Assembly: GCA_021808875.1 (NCBI GenBank)
Contig: JAKBAU010000132.1
Coordinates: 1 to 9,336 of the forward strand
Length of the DNA: 9,336 nt
Direction: 5' to 3'
Source of the DNA: Pseudomonadota bacterium
GTDB taxonomy: Bacteria; Pseudomonadota; Alphaproteobacteria; Micropepsales; Micropepsaceae
The translations under genes and the position numbers were made by a program. The notes under the pieces were generated by a model, which did no database searches, was not told where the DNA came from, and worked only from the letters and a program-made list of their open reading frames with translations. Of this stretch, positions 1 through 7,132 are shown piece by piece (position 1 is the stretch's first letter; each line of letters opens with the position of its first letter).

Positions 1-248
1 AGCTTTCGTTCGACAATGCGTAGCCCGTGCTCGTGCAAATTGAGGTCACGTATAACTTTAGGATTGAGGAGTGAGACGGTATAGGAGGCAATCGAATTTC
101 TGAAACCTGGATGAAATTCTTCGGTAACGGCTGCGCCACCCACGATACTGCGTCTCTCAAGGACGAGGACTTTTAGTCCCGCAGCGGCGAGGTAGGCCGC
201 ACAGGTCAAGCCATTATGGCCGCCGCCAATTATCACGATATCGTACAA
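1..248 (-). CDS. FAD-dependent oxidoreductase, phytoene dehydrogenase-like (N-terminal part, cut by window edge)
   Basis: The first 82 residues of a flavoprotein are visible; the rest lies left of the window. After the start the protein reads MYDIVIIGGGHNGL, a Rossmann FAD-binding motif (GGGHNG at residues 8-13), and an acidic residue, E31 in VLVLERR, closes the second strand and should contact the FAD ribose. A GG pair follows at residues 37-38 (IVGGAA). The later stretch SYTVSLLNPKVIRDL is typical of the phytoene dehydrogenase/PYROXD2-like group (COG1233), which oxidises or isomerises hydrophobic substrates; the substrate here cannot be told. I chose the TTG at 248-246 because AGAGGA sits about six bases upstream and the family normally begins within a few residues of the glycine motif. 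It is divergent from the LysR gene at 829, which might regulate it. Confidence 0.88.
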   Translation of the reverse strand, partial: MYDIVIIGGGHNGLTCAAYLAAAGLKVLVLERRSIVGGAAVTEEFHPGFRNSIASYTVSLLNPKVIRDLNLHEHGLRIVERK

Positions 249-249
249 G

Positions 250-342
250 TTATTCCTCTTTCGTCCCGCTGTGAGAGCGATGCCTGATTGCACTCCAATC
301 CGCAAGCTGGTTGCCATCATACAAGGAGGGACCTTTGGGCAT
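250..342 (-). other. short reading frame (30 codons) touching the oxidoreductase start; possible gene remnant or leader peptide
   Basis: An ATG at 342-340 opens a 30-residue frame that begins MPKGPSLYDGNQLADW and ends with TAA at 252-250, one base before the TTG start of the oxidoreductase. The Shine-Dalgarno of that downstream gene lies inside the last codons, so translational coupling is possible. The frame stays open upstream of the ATG for eleven more codons until a TGA. The ATG has no clear ribosome-binding site. I do not recognise the peptide. It could be the tail of a decayed gene, a leader peptide or chance. Confidence 0.25.
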
Positions 343-633
343 CTGTCCGAAGATTGGTTGTGGGGGCAAGTATCAAGTGGCGGCAGCTATAGGTATGTCT
401 CCGCCCGCATTACGGGCGCAGCCGACAGCCTAAGTAAGGTCTAGAAAAGATCATCTGGTCGAGAAAGTCGGTCCATCCAACTCAGACTGATTGCAAAAGA
501 ATGACTTCAGCCAACGTAGTCGGGAGTTCGTTTAATCATAACCGGAGCGAAAATACGTCAACCAAGTCATGGGGTATGGCCCGGACTCCGGCGAGCCATG
601 ATTGACTTTTCAGAACACCCAGAGGTTCCGTCT

Positions 634-662
634 CTGCCAGGTCTCTCTATGCTCTGTAAAAT
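634..662 (+). promoter_or_regulatory. candidate sigma-70 type promoter for the LysR gene
   Basis: CTGCCA at 634-639 and TAAAAT at 657-662 are separated by exactly 17 bases, matching four and five of six consensus positions. It would give a leader of about 160 bases before the LysR start. The inverted repeat at 671-706 lies immediately downstream, where autorepression would be possible. This was picked by eye in a region with other AT-rich stretches, so chance is a real alternative. Confidence 0.3.
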
Positions 663-670
663 GCGTGGGA

Positions 671-706
671 ATACAAGTATAGCTCAAATAAATCGTATAC
701 TTATAT
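671..706. promoter_or_regulatory. AT-rich inverted repeat, candidate operator of the LysR regulator
   Basis: ATACAAGTATA at 671-681 and TATACTTATAT at 696-706 are reverse complements with one mismatch (perfect over the inner seven bases, AAGTATA/TATACTT), separated by 14 bases. The dyad lies upstream of the LysR gene and contains T-N11-A-like half sites, as LysR-family operators often do. Binding by the neighbouring regulator is inferred from position only. Confidence 0.35.
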
Positions 707-828
707 GAGGTGTGTACTTTAGCTCATTGATTTTTCTCGGTCTGGGCTTAGTGTTCGGGAGCGTGTGGTAGTGGTCGCAACCGCGTGATCAGGAGAATGT
801 CAGAAGAATGCACGTGAGCTGGTAGCAC

Positions 829-1884
829 ATGGACATTAGGGATACGGAACCGCGCCATGCCGAATTGATCGAGCCGGATGGAGGAGCTGATGCCGACTGG
901 GGTGACTTCCGTATTTTTCTCGAAGTTGTTCGCTATGGCAGCTTCAACAAGGCAGCAGTCAAGCTAAGGATGACACAGCCGACCGTCAGCCGGCGGCTGT
1001 CGCGCCTCGAGCAGGCGGTTGGCTCGCGCCTGTTTGAGCGCGACCGCCGCGGGCCACGCCTTACCTTCGAGGGGCAACGTGTCTATCAGGAGGTGATTGC
1101 GGCGCAACTGGCGCTGACACGGGCGGCTGCCCAACCTGGACATGTCCGGCCCGCTCTTGTCGGCGGCTGTAAGGTGTTGATGAGCGAGGCACTTGCGACC
1201 TATTGGGTGACGCGCTTTATTGCACTTTTCCTTAATCGTCATCCCAACGTAGACGTCAAGTTGTTTGGTACTAATGAAATTAGCGCCGAACGACGTGATG
1301 CGTGTGATCTGCATGTCCACTATTACGAGCCTACAAATCAGGAACGAGGGGCTCTACGTCTGGGGATGCTGCATTTCATACCTTTTGCAAGTCGTGGGTA
1401 TCTGCGACGTTATGGAACTCCGCACTCTATCGACGAACTGAAGAATCATCGCTTGCTCGATCAGGCGTTGCATTTGAGTGATGTCAGCAACTGGGTCCAC
1501 TGGATACGACAAAAGCCGGTAACCCGCACGTCCTTCTTCACAAATCTGAGTGGCAGCCTCGCAGAGGCGGTTCGCAACGGCGTGGGCATTGCCATGATGC
1601 CAACCTATGGCTCCGCTGTGGATGAGGAGTTCGTCCCGCTTGAAGTGGGGATTCGCTATCAGACACCGTTGTCATTGTCGATTACGCGCGATGCCGGCCA
1701 TCGCTGGCCAGTACGCGCCATGGTCGAGTTTCTTCGTGGTACAGTGTTTGATCATGCGGCCATGCCATGGTTTTCCACCCAATATATCGCACCACATGCC
1801 GATTGGCCGATGCTCTTGCGAAACTACATTGCTGCTGCCGAAAAAGTGGGCGCCTCGCCGGAGCTTGCGCTGGCCGAGCTGTAA
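829..1884 (+). CDS. LysR-family transcriptional regulator
   Basis: A 351-residue DNA-binding regulator. After an unusual 23-residue acidic, charged leader, the LysR winged helix-turn-helix begins at W24-D26-F27 (DFRIFLEVVRYGSFNKAA); the recognition region TQPTVSRRLSRLE spans residues 49-61 and the wing motif LFERDRRG follows at 68-75. Residues from about 110 to 310 have the pattern of the periplasmic-binding-protein-like effector domain, including SLAEAVRNGVGIAMMP before the second lobe. Most family members have about 300 residues, so both ends are extended. The ATG at 829 has no strong Shine-Dalgarno; TTG 865 is a possible later start and would remove twelve residues of the leader. The effector is unknown. 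The gene is divergent from the FAD oxidoreductase, the classical position for a target, and upstream of the TonB receptor, the other candidate target. Confidence 0.92.
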   Translation: MDIRDTEPRHAELIEPDGGADADWGDFRIFLEVVRYGSFNKAAVKLRMTQPTVSRRLSRLEQAVGSRLFERDRRGPRLTFEGQRVYQEVIAAQLALTRAAAQPGHVRPALVGGCKVLMSEALATYWVTRFIALFLNRHPNVDVKLFGTNEISAERRDACDLHVHYYEPTNQERGALRLGMLHFIPFASRGYLRRYGTPHSIDELKNHRLLDQALHLSDVSNWVHWIRQKPVTRTSFFTNLSGSLAEAVRNGVGIAMMPTYGSAVDEEFVPLEVGIRYQTPLSLSITRDAGHRWPVRAMVEFLRGTVFDHAAMPWFSTQYIAPHADWPMLLRNYIAAAEKVGASPELALAEL

Positions 1885-2292
1885 CCTGCTCATCCAGCCT
1901 TTTCCTTGACCGGTCAGGGCTCGAAGGAGTGATAGCCCTGTTATGGACGCCTGCCACCACCTTGATGAGAAAATGAGTGGTCCGGTGTCCTGATCAATGG
2001 CTCCACCGCCTAAGGAATGAGCTGTCAGGTGTTTTTGCCAGCGATGATCATCCGGACCGTGCGATAGTCGGTCACAGATGCCGAACGCAGGCCGAGGTCT
2101 GGGGATGGTTGTGTCCCGCGCGGTTCACGGTGCATCATTATGGATGACAGCCTTGTAGACTGCCTGCGGGGAGTGCCTCGGCTGTAGTTGGTGCAAGGGC
2201 AGCGCAGGGGCAGCATTACCGCCAAGTAAACCTCGGTTGGGGTGCCGGGTTACCTCCGCGTTGATGGAATAGAACGGGGAGCGTGACGGCAG
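1885..2292. other. 408-base intergenic region before the TonB receptor
   Basis: No credible gene is visible. It holds the weak hairpin after the LysR gene. Near the receptor start, GGTGCC at 2240-2245 and AATAGAAC at 2266-2273 recall parts of a cobalamin riboswitch, but the diagnostic CCCCGCAAC and GCCACTG boxes are absent. GGGCAGC occurs twice close together around 2198-2215. A purine-rich GGGGAG at about 2276-2281 could act as the ribosome-binding site of the receptor. I see no convincing -35/-10 pair for the receptor. Confidence 0.55.
1915..1940 (+). terminator. weak hairpin downstream of the LysR gene
   Basis: CAGGGCT (1915-1921) and AGCCCTG (1934-1940) form a perfect 7-bp stem with a 12-base loop, 30 bases after the LysR stop codon. 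No run of T follows (TTATGG), so it is at best a weak intrinsic terminator. GACCGGTC, an 8-bp palindrome, overlaps its left side. Confidence 0.3.
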
Positions 2293-4314
2293 ATGCTGCG
2301 TCGAGGCTGCTTTGCTGCAGTGTGTGTTTTGACTTTTTCCGGGTTTGCGCACGCGCAATCTATTGAAACTGTAACGGTAACTGCCGCACGGATGCCGGAG
2401 CCTGTCGGCCAGAGTGCCTTTTCGGTGGTCACCCTGTCGGCGGCCAGCCTCTCGCGTGCGGGACGCCTGGATGCCGCGTTGGAACAGGTGCCGGGCGTTT
2501 CGCTCTTTCGGCGCGGCGATAGCCTTTCGGCAAACCCCACAACGCAGGGCATATCGCTACGCGCGATTGCGCCTTCTGGTGCCGGACGAGCTCTGGTCCT
2601 GCTTGACGGCGTACCAATGAATGATCCGTTCGGAAATTGGGTGATCTGGACAGCGCTTCCCTGGGAAGACATAGGGCAGGCGCAGATCGTGCGTGGAGCA
2701 GGTACCGGTCCTTATGGCTCCGGGGCTCTTACTGGTACGATTGCGCTTACTGAACGAAGTGGTCAGGGTCTTGCCGTGGCAGATGCATCGGCCGGCTCCC
2801 TGGGCACAACAAGGCTGGGAGCCGCCGGTGGAGCCAAGATCGGTCAGGTCTCGTTCTTTGCTAGCGCTTCGGCAGAGCATGCCGACGGCTGGTTTCCAGT
2901 CATGGCCGGACAACGGGGCGCGGCGGATAGGCCTTTATGGTTCAATGGTGCCTCCGGTTCCTTGCGGGCGCAGGCAACGCTGGAGGAAGGTCTGACCTTC
3001 TCCGCCCGTCTGGGGCTCTATGACGAAACCCGCGGCAATGGCGTGATCGGCGGCCGTGCCGGAGCAAACGGCGAGGTAGCCAGCGTCGCATTGGCTCGGA
3101 CAGCTACGCGATCCCGGCCTGGTTGGCGTCTGCAGCTATGGTCTTTGAGCAGCAATCTCAACAACACCTTCACGTCAGAAGCGCTCAACCACATGAGCGC
3201 GCTGGTCGTGGATAATCAGTATGCGACGCCTGCGTGGGGTTGGGGCGCCAATGCGGCGATGGTTGGCGCATCGGGACCGTGGCGGTGGGAACTCGGCGGG
3301 GACCTGCGGGATGATTCCGGTGAATCCCGTGAACTCTACCTGCCGGTTCAGGGGATATTTCAGGACAGGCGCCGTGCCGGAGGAAGGCTTGTCATTGTAG
3401 GTCTTTACGGCGAAGGGGCGTGGCGGCACCAGGGCTGGCTGCTGACTGCCGGCGTACGTGCGGACCGCTGGGCGACATCTCAAGGGCATCTTGTCGAGAG
3501 CAGGGTCGCAAGTGACGCACTCATTGCACTCAGTGATCCACCGAGCCGCAGCGGCATCGTACCAACGGGCCGTATCGGAATTAAACGTAACCTAAGCGGT
3601 GGCCTATATTTGCGTGCAGCTGCCTACGCCGGATTTAGGGTGCCGAGCCTCAATGAGCTCTATCGTCCATTTCGGGTGGGGAGCGTGATCACCAGTGCGA
3701 ACGCCAATCTGAAGCCGGAACAGCTCTATGGTGAAGAACTCGGCTCGGGCGGTCAGCACGCCGGTTGGAAGTGGTCTCTTACCGCCTTTTACAATCAGCT
3801 TGCCAACGCAATCACGAATGTAACCGTTTCTACAACGCCTCAGCTGACATTCCAGCAACGCGAGAATGCCGGTACTATTGATGCGCTCGGACTTGAGGGC
3901 GAGGCATCGGTAGCGCTCTCCAAGCAGCTTGTTCTTTATGGCGCATATGCTCTCACCGATGCGCGGGTCCACGCGCATGGCCCGGCTGCTCAGCTTAACG
4001 GAAAGCGACCTGCCCAGGATCCAGTTGCAACCATCACTGCCGGAGCCGACTATAGCCCTCTTGATCCGTTGCGTCTTTCTGCCCGGGTCCGATACGAAAG
4101 TGCCCGCTATAACGATGATCTGAACCGGCAGCGTCTAGGCGCAGCGGTCACGATTGATCTGCGTGCCGACTGGCGACTTCGTCAAGCATGGGACGCATAC
4201 ATTTCCCTCGATAACGCCGCCAATGCCCGCGTGGCTTATCAAGTTGATGCGCCTGGGGTTGATCTTTATGCTGAACCCCGACGTCTGATGGTTGGCCTAA
4301 CCTATGAACCCTGA
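2293..4314 (+). CDS. TonB-dependent outer-membrane receptor
   Basis: A complete 673-residue active-transport porin that would import a scarce, large substrate using energy passed on by TonB-ExbB-ExbD. A signal peptide covers residues 1-21 (basic MLRR, hydrophobic core, cleavage at AHA|QS). The TonB box IETVTVTA follows at 24-31. The plug domain (about 35-145) contains LVLLDGVPMNDPFGNW and the closing IVRGAGTGPYGSGALTGTI. The rest alternates short strands and loops as expected of a 22-strand barrel, with the FRVPSLNELYRPF segment and NLKPEQ that mark the TonB-receptor barrel. The in-frame TGA at 2284-2286 makes ATG 2293 the earliest start. The protein ends LTYEP, so the usual terminal aromatic residue is displaced by two positions. 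The plug is not BtuB-like or clearly siderophore-specific, so the substrate is unknown. The reductase remnant at 4408 lies 93 bases downstream on the same strand. Confidence 0.95.
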   Translation: MLRRGCFAAVCVLTFSGFAHAQSIETVTVTAARMPEPVGQSAFSVVTLSAASLSRAGRLDAALEQVPGVSLFRRGDSLSANPTTQGISLRAIAPSGAGRALVLLDGVPMNDPFGNWVIWTALPWEDIGQAQIVRGAGTGPYGSGALTGTIALTERSGQGLAVADASAGSLGTTRLGAAGGAKIGQVSFFASASAEHADGWFPVMAGQRGAADRPLWFNGASGSLRAQATLEEGLTFSARLGLYDETRGNGVIGGRAGANGEVASVALARTATRSRPGWRLQLWSLSSNLNNTFTSEALNHMSALVVDNQYATPAWGWGANAAMVGASGPWRWELGGDLRDDSGESRELYLPVQGIFQDRRRAGGRLVIVGLYGEGAWRHQGWLLTAGVRADRWATSQGHLVESRVASDALIALSDPPSRSGIVPTGRIGIKRNLSGGLYLRAAAYAGFRVPSLNELYRPFRVGSVITSANANLKPEQLYGEELGSGGQHAGWKWSLTAFYNQLANAITNVTVSTTPQLTFQQRENAGTIDALGLEGEASVALSKQLVLYGAYALTDARVHAHGPAAQLNGKRPAQDPVATITAGADYSPLDPLRLSARVRYESARYNDDLNRQRLGAAVTIDLRADWRLRQAWDAYISLDNAANARVAYQVDAPGVDLYAEPRRLMVGLTYEP

Positions 4315-4407
4315 AGCCAGGGGATTTAGCGTTAGTCCATGTCCCACGGAAGGACGAAGATCAAAGGGCTCGGGAAAGCCTAGCGAAGACCTGCCGCGAG
4401 CCAGATC

Positions 4408-4884
4408 ATGAGGGAGCATAGCCCGCAGACCGTGCGGCTTGGCCAAACTGGATTGAAGGTAACGCGTATATGCCTTGGCGCCACGAGTTATGGTTCTTCG
4501 AAGTGGCGGGATTGGGGGCTTGACGAGGAAGAAGGTCGCCCGATGATCCGAAGGGCGATAGAAGCCGGGATCAATTTTTTTGACACTGCTGACATATATT
4601 CCCTAGGAGTAAGTGAGGAAGTCCTCGACCGCGCGCTCCGGGACTTTGCGGGCGCACGTGATGCCTATGTGGTTGCAAACAAAGTGTTCAATCCCATGGG
4701 CGATGCAGCCAATCAGCGCGGATTATCCCGGAAACACATTGTGTCTGCGATTGATGCGAGCTTGCGTCGTCTGGGAATGGATCACGTTGACCTTTACCAA
4801 ATCCACCGATTTGACCCGCAGACTCCGATCGAAGAGACGATTGAAGCTTTCCACGATGTGGTCAAGGCGGAAAAGGCGCTCTAG
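4408..4884 (+). CDS. N-terminal half of the aldo/keto reductase (as translated)
   Basis: If nothing reads through the amber codon, this 158-residue product is what the start at 4408 yields. It carries all four residues of the aldo/keto reductase catalytic tetrad by position: D59, Y64, K92 and H133. It ends after the helix PIEETIEAFHDVVKAEKA, that is, after the fourth beta-alpha unit of the barrel. The C-terminal NADP-binding part is missing, so activity is not expected. The ATG has no good Shine-Dalgarno, but the protein begins the right distance before the RLGQTGLKVTRICLG block. Confidence 0.45.
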   Translation: MREHSPQTVRLGQTGLKVTRICLGATSYGSSKWRDWGLDEEEGRPMIRRAIEAGINFFDTADIYSLGVSEEVLDRALRDFAGARDAYVVANKVFNPMGDAANQRGLSRKHIVSAIDASLRRLGMDHVDLYQIHRFDPQTPIEETIEAFHDVVKAEKAL

Positions 4885-4899
4885 GTAGGTGCATCATCC

Positions 4900-5391
4900 A
4901 TGTATGCTTGGCAATTTTCCAGCTATTTGCATATGGCCAAGGTGATGGGGATGACACGCTTTGTCTCCATGCAAAATCATTACAATCTCGTGTACCGCAA
5001 GGAGGAACGCGAGATGTTGCCACTCTGTGCAGCAGAAGGAACCGGAATCATTTTCTGGAGCCCGCTGGTGCGAGGCTTCCTCGCCAATAACAGCCGTGAG
5101 CAAACGCGTAGAGCCAAGTCTGACCAGTTTGCTCACGCCATGTATCAGGAGAGCGACTTTTCAGTTGTTGATGCAGTAAGCGAGGTTGCTAGGACGCGCG
5201 GTGTGTGCAATGCGCAGGTTGCGCTTGCATGGCTATTGCACAAGTCGACGGTGACGGCGCCGATTATTGGGCCGACCAAAATGATCCATCTGGAGGAAGC
5301 CGTTGCTGCGACGTTGCTCAATCTGGACGACGCAGAGCATAGGGCGCTCGAGGCGCCCTATGCTCCACACCGCGTGCTGGGTCATCTTTAG
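4900..5391 (+). CDS. C-terminal half of the aldo/keto reductase (possible re-initiation product)
   Basis: A 163-residue frame in phase with the N-terminal half starts at ATG 4900, 15 bases after the amber codon, and GGTAGGT (4884-4890) lies about nine bases before it. It contains FVSMQNHYNLVYRKEEREM, the active-site rim WSPLVRG, and the cofactor-phosphate region APIIGPTKMIHLEEA, ending close to the family's usual C-terminus. Starting at this ATG would drop the VGASS of the fifth strand, so the piece is unlikely to fold into a working enzyme by itself. Treat it as the distal part of the pseudogene unless translation is shown. Confidence 0.4.
   Translation: MYAWQFSSYLHMAKVMGMTRFVSMQNHYNLVYRKEEREMLPLCAAEGTGIIFWSPLVRGFLANNSREQTRRAKSDQFAHAMYQESDFSVVDAVSEVARTRGVCNAQVALAWLLHKSTVTAPIIGPTKMIHLEEAVAATLLNLDDAEHRALEAPYAPHRVLGHL
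5335..5365. repeat. perfect 13-bp inverted repeat near the 3' end of the reductase
   Basis: GAGCATAGGGCGC (5335-5347) and GCGCCCTATGCTC (5353-5365) are exact reverse complements around the 5-base loop TCGAG. The element lies in the coding frame (EHRALEAPYAP), 24 bases before the reductase stop, and 50 bases past the stop of the convergent nodT gene. It would form a very stable hairpin in RNA from either strand and could act as a shared barrier or mRNA-end protector; there is no T-run on either side, so it is not a standard intrinsic terminator. Confidence 0.7.
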
Positions 5392-5414
5392 GGCTGGGCG
5401 CGCAGCAAGCCTTT

Positions 5415-6926
5415 TCAAAAAATCCAGTCAAGAATCCCACGGTTCTTCAGATGCTTGGCCGCCTTCTTAGCTGCATTGACGGCGGGCGCGGACGCTTTCG
5501 GAAGAGTCGCAGGGATTGGAACGGGCTGGGTCATATCGGCCGGATTTTCACTCCAGCCGCCACCCAGCGCAGTATAGAGGCTGACATCAGCCTGAATGCG
5601 CGCGAGTTTGATCTGAACGAGTGTGTCTTCAGCAGAGAACAATGTCTGCTGGGACTGAAGCACAGTCAAAAGGTCGGTTACGCCTTCGCGGTATTGGATT
5701 TCAGAAATGCGGAACGCCTCTGCCGCAGCCTTGACCTGGGCAGCGGTATATTTCTCTTCCTGCGCATAATGTGCAACTTGGCTCAGAGAGGTCTCCACAT
5801 CCTTGAACGCGTTCAGCACGGCAGTGCGGTAGGCTTCGATCAGCTGGAGTTGCTGCGCCTTGCTTAATTCAACCTGCCCGGTTAGTCGCCCACCGTTGAA
5901 AATCGATTGGATCAGCGAAGCGCCAAGCGAGAATCCTAGATTTGAGGGATTGATCATTGAGCTGAGAGCCGTCGAGGCATAACCACCTGACGCAGTCAGG
6001 TTGATCTGCGGGAAGAAGGCATTTCGCGCGGCGTCGACATTGGCATGTGCGGCGGCAAGCTGAGCCTCTGCCTGCGCGACATCTGGACGGCGTTCAAGGA
6101 GTTCAGATGGCAGACCAGGGGCAACTGTGGGGGCCTTGATACCCGCAAGGCTGTCTCCGGTCACCTTGAAACCCTCCGGTGGCCGCCCCAGAAGAACGGC
6201 CAGGGCAAAGCGTGCTTCGTTACTCTGTTCCTGAAGCGCCGGAACTTGGGCCTTTTGGCCGTTAACCACGGCTTCTTGCTGAGCAAGAGAAAGGCGTGAT
6301 GCCACGCCGTTTGTTACCTGTGCCTCGGTGACGCCGAGGATACGGTTGGCGGCGCGAATATTCTGATCTGCAATGGTTTCGCGTTGACGCAGCGCGAGAA
6401 CGTCCAGGTACGTATTGGCCACTGAGGCGGTGACGGTGAGTGCTACAGTCTGCTGATTAAATCGCGCCGCCTTCAGCGCTTCCTGTGCGGAGTTCAGGGT
6501 AGGAAGGGTGTCCCAGAAACTCGCCTCATAGCTCGCGCTTCCTGACAACCCGAAGTCATTGCGCGTCAGGTTGAAGCCCTGCGCGTTGGAGCTGCTGCGA
6601 CTCGCAGTGCCGGCTAGTGAAAGACTTGGAAATAGGGCCGAGGCCGAAATGTAGGTCTGGGCCCGCGCCTGCATGACTGCTGCCACGGCGGAGGCGAGAT
6701 TGAGATTGTTCTGGTGGGCTTCGACAACCAGCGAGTCGAGTTCGGGGCTGCCGAATCCTTGCCACCAGCCTGGCTTGGGCCATATCTGAGCGTTGGCGAC
6801 GATGGGCTGAGAAAACGACTTGGGCACGTCACGCCGGGTCAGGGCCACAGGCGGGGGCGTTTCCACGCATCCCGCCGCAACGAGGGCGAGCGCAGCAATC
6901 GACGAGGCCTGAAGTAGCTTTTTCAT
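5415..6926 (-). CDS. NodT-family outer-membrane efflux channel lipoprotein (RND/MFP partner)
   Basis: A complete 503-residue TolC-like outer-membrane factor, which as a trimer would form the exit duct of a tripartite pump. The N-terminus is a lipoprotein signal, with positive MKK, a hydrophobic stretch and VAAGC, so C20 would be lipidated. Two OEP repeats follow, at about 60-245 and 265-465. Recognisable pieces are WWQGFGSPELDSLV, the ALAVLLGRPPEGF end of the first repeat, and ELLERRPDVAQAEAQL and NAFFPQINLTASGGY opening the second. A basic, alanine- and lysine-rich tail of about 25 residues (AKKAAKHLKNRGILDW) follows the usual end. The ATG at 6926 has a weak AGCGAG upstream. No pump or membrane-fusion gene is adjacent: the next gene on its strand is a TPR protein 328 bases upstream. 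The exported substrate is unknown. Confidence 0.95.
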   Translation of the reverse strand: MKKLLQASSIAALALVAAGCVETPPPVALTRRDVPKSFSQPIVANAQIWPKPGWWQGFGSPELDSLVVEAHQNNLNLASAVAAVMQARAQTYISASALFPSLSLAGTASRSSSNAQGFNLTRNDFGLSGSASYEASFWDTLPTLNSAQEALKAARFNQQTVALTVTASVANTYLDVLALRQRETIADQNIRAANRILGVTEAQVTNGVASRLSLAQQEAVVNGQKAQVPALQEQSNEARFALAVLLGRPPEGFKVTGDSLAGIKAPTVAPGLPSELLERRPDVAQAEAQLAAAHANVDAARNAFFPQINLTASGGYASTALSSMINPSNLGFSLGASLIQSIFNGGRLTGQVELSKAQQLQLIEAYRTAVLNAFKDVETSLSQVAHYAQEEKYTAAQVKAAAEAFRISEIQYREGVTDLLTVLQSQQTLFSAEDTLVQIKLARIQADVSLYTALGGGWSENPADMTQPVPIPATLPKASAPAVNAAKKAAKHLKNRGILDWIF

Positions 6927-7132
6927 TCGAAATACTCGCTAGAAAGAAATCGGCCTACTGGCGGCTGGCGCCCCTTCATAAACGCTCGATCCCTGAACGC
7001 AAGGGTTCAGCACGTCCTGAAGGCCCAGCCGACCTCGGGGTGTAGTGGTACCCCGCCAGATGGGAAGTATATGGATCAGGATCAAGGCACCGGTGGCGGT
7101 TTGGCATGGGCTGTGCTTCTGGGGCCACGATA

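Larger units (their letters stand above)
249..828. other. 580-base divergent intergenic region
   Basis: No full gene is visible on either strand between the oxidoreductase and the LysR gene. The left part (250-342) holds only the short reading frame described separately. A weak leftward promoter-like pair lies at 561-556 (TTGACG on the minus strand) and 540-535 (TATGAT), but its spacer is only 15 bases and the start codon is far away. The right part has a better rightward promoter candidate (634-662) and an AT-rich inverted repeat (671-706). The TAGCTCA direct repeat occurs at 680-686 and 720-726, 40 bases apart. The size of the gap and the interrupted frames are compatible with gene decay. 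Confidence 0.6.
4408..5391 (+). pseudogene. aldo/keto reductase, YajO-like, interrupted by an in-frame amber codon
   Basis: The frame from 4408 to 5391 encodes a full-length aldo/keto reductase (327 codons counting the TAG) except for TAG at 4882-4884, codon 159. Both sides align well from memory with Escherichia coli YajO: FFDTADIYS, DLYQIHR, GASSMYAWQF, EEREMLPLC and APIIGPTK correspond to its conserved blocks. In YajO the stretch reads KARYIGASS; here it reads KAL-stop-VGASS, so the stop replaces a tyrosine codon (TAC or TAT to TAG, one base). Members of this family are NADPH-dependent oxidoreductases; YajO has been reported to act in 1-deoxyxylulose-5-phosphate formation and thiamine metabolism. 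No other frameshift or stop is seen, so the lesion is recent, a sequencing error, or tolerated by suppression. Confidence 0.82.

Noticed and set aside
332..430. Plus-strand frame starting TTG after AGGAGG near 324-329, about 32 codons.
   Set aside because: The ribosome-binding-site match is good but the peptide is very short, composition is not protein-like, and it runs against the minus-strand frame and gene; probably chance.
2225..2295. Cobalamin-riboswitch-like pieces before the TonB receptor (GGTGCC, AATAGAAC).
   Set aside because: The core reads AATAGAAC rather than AATAGGGAA, and the CCCCGCAAC and GCCACTG boxes are missing; the start codon also follows too soon for a complete aptamer. 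At most a truncated relic; a covariance-model search with the cobalamin family would decide.
3604..3978. Minus-strand 124-codon frame within the TonB receptor.
   Set aside because: Antisense to conserved barrel sequence; no family resemblance and no ribosome-binding site.
5451..5867. Plus-strand 138-codon frame within nodT.
   Set aside because: Antisense to the conserved second OEP repeat, with no recognisable domain.
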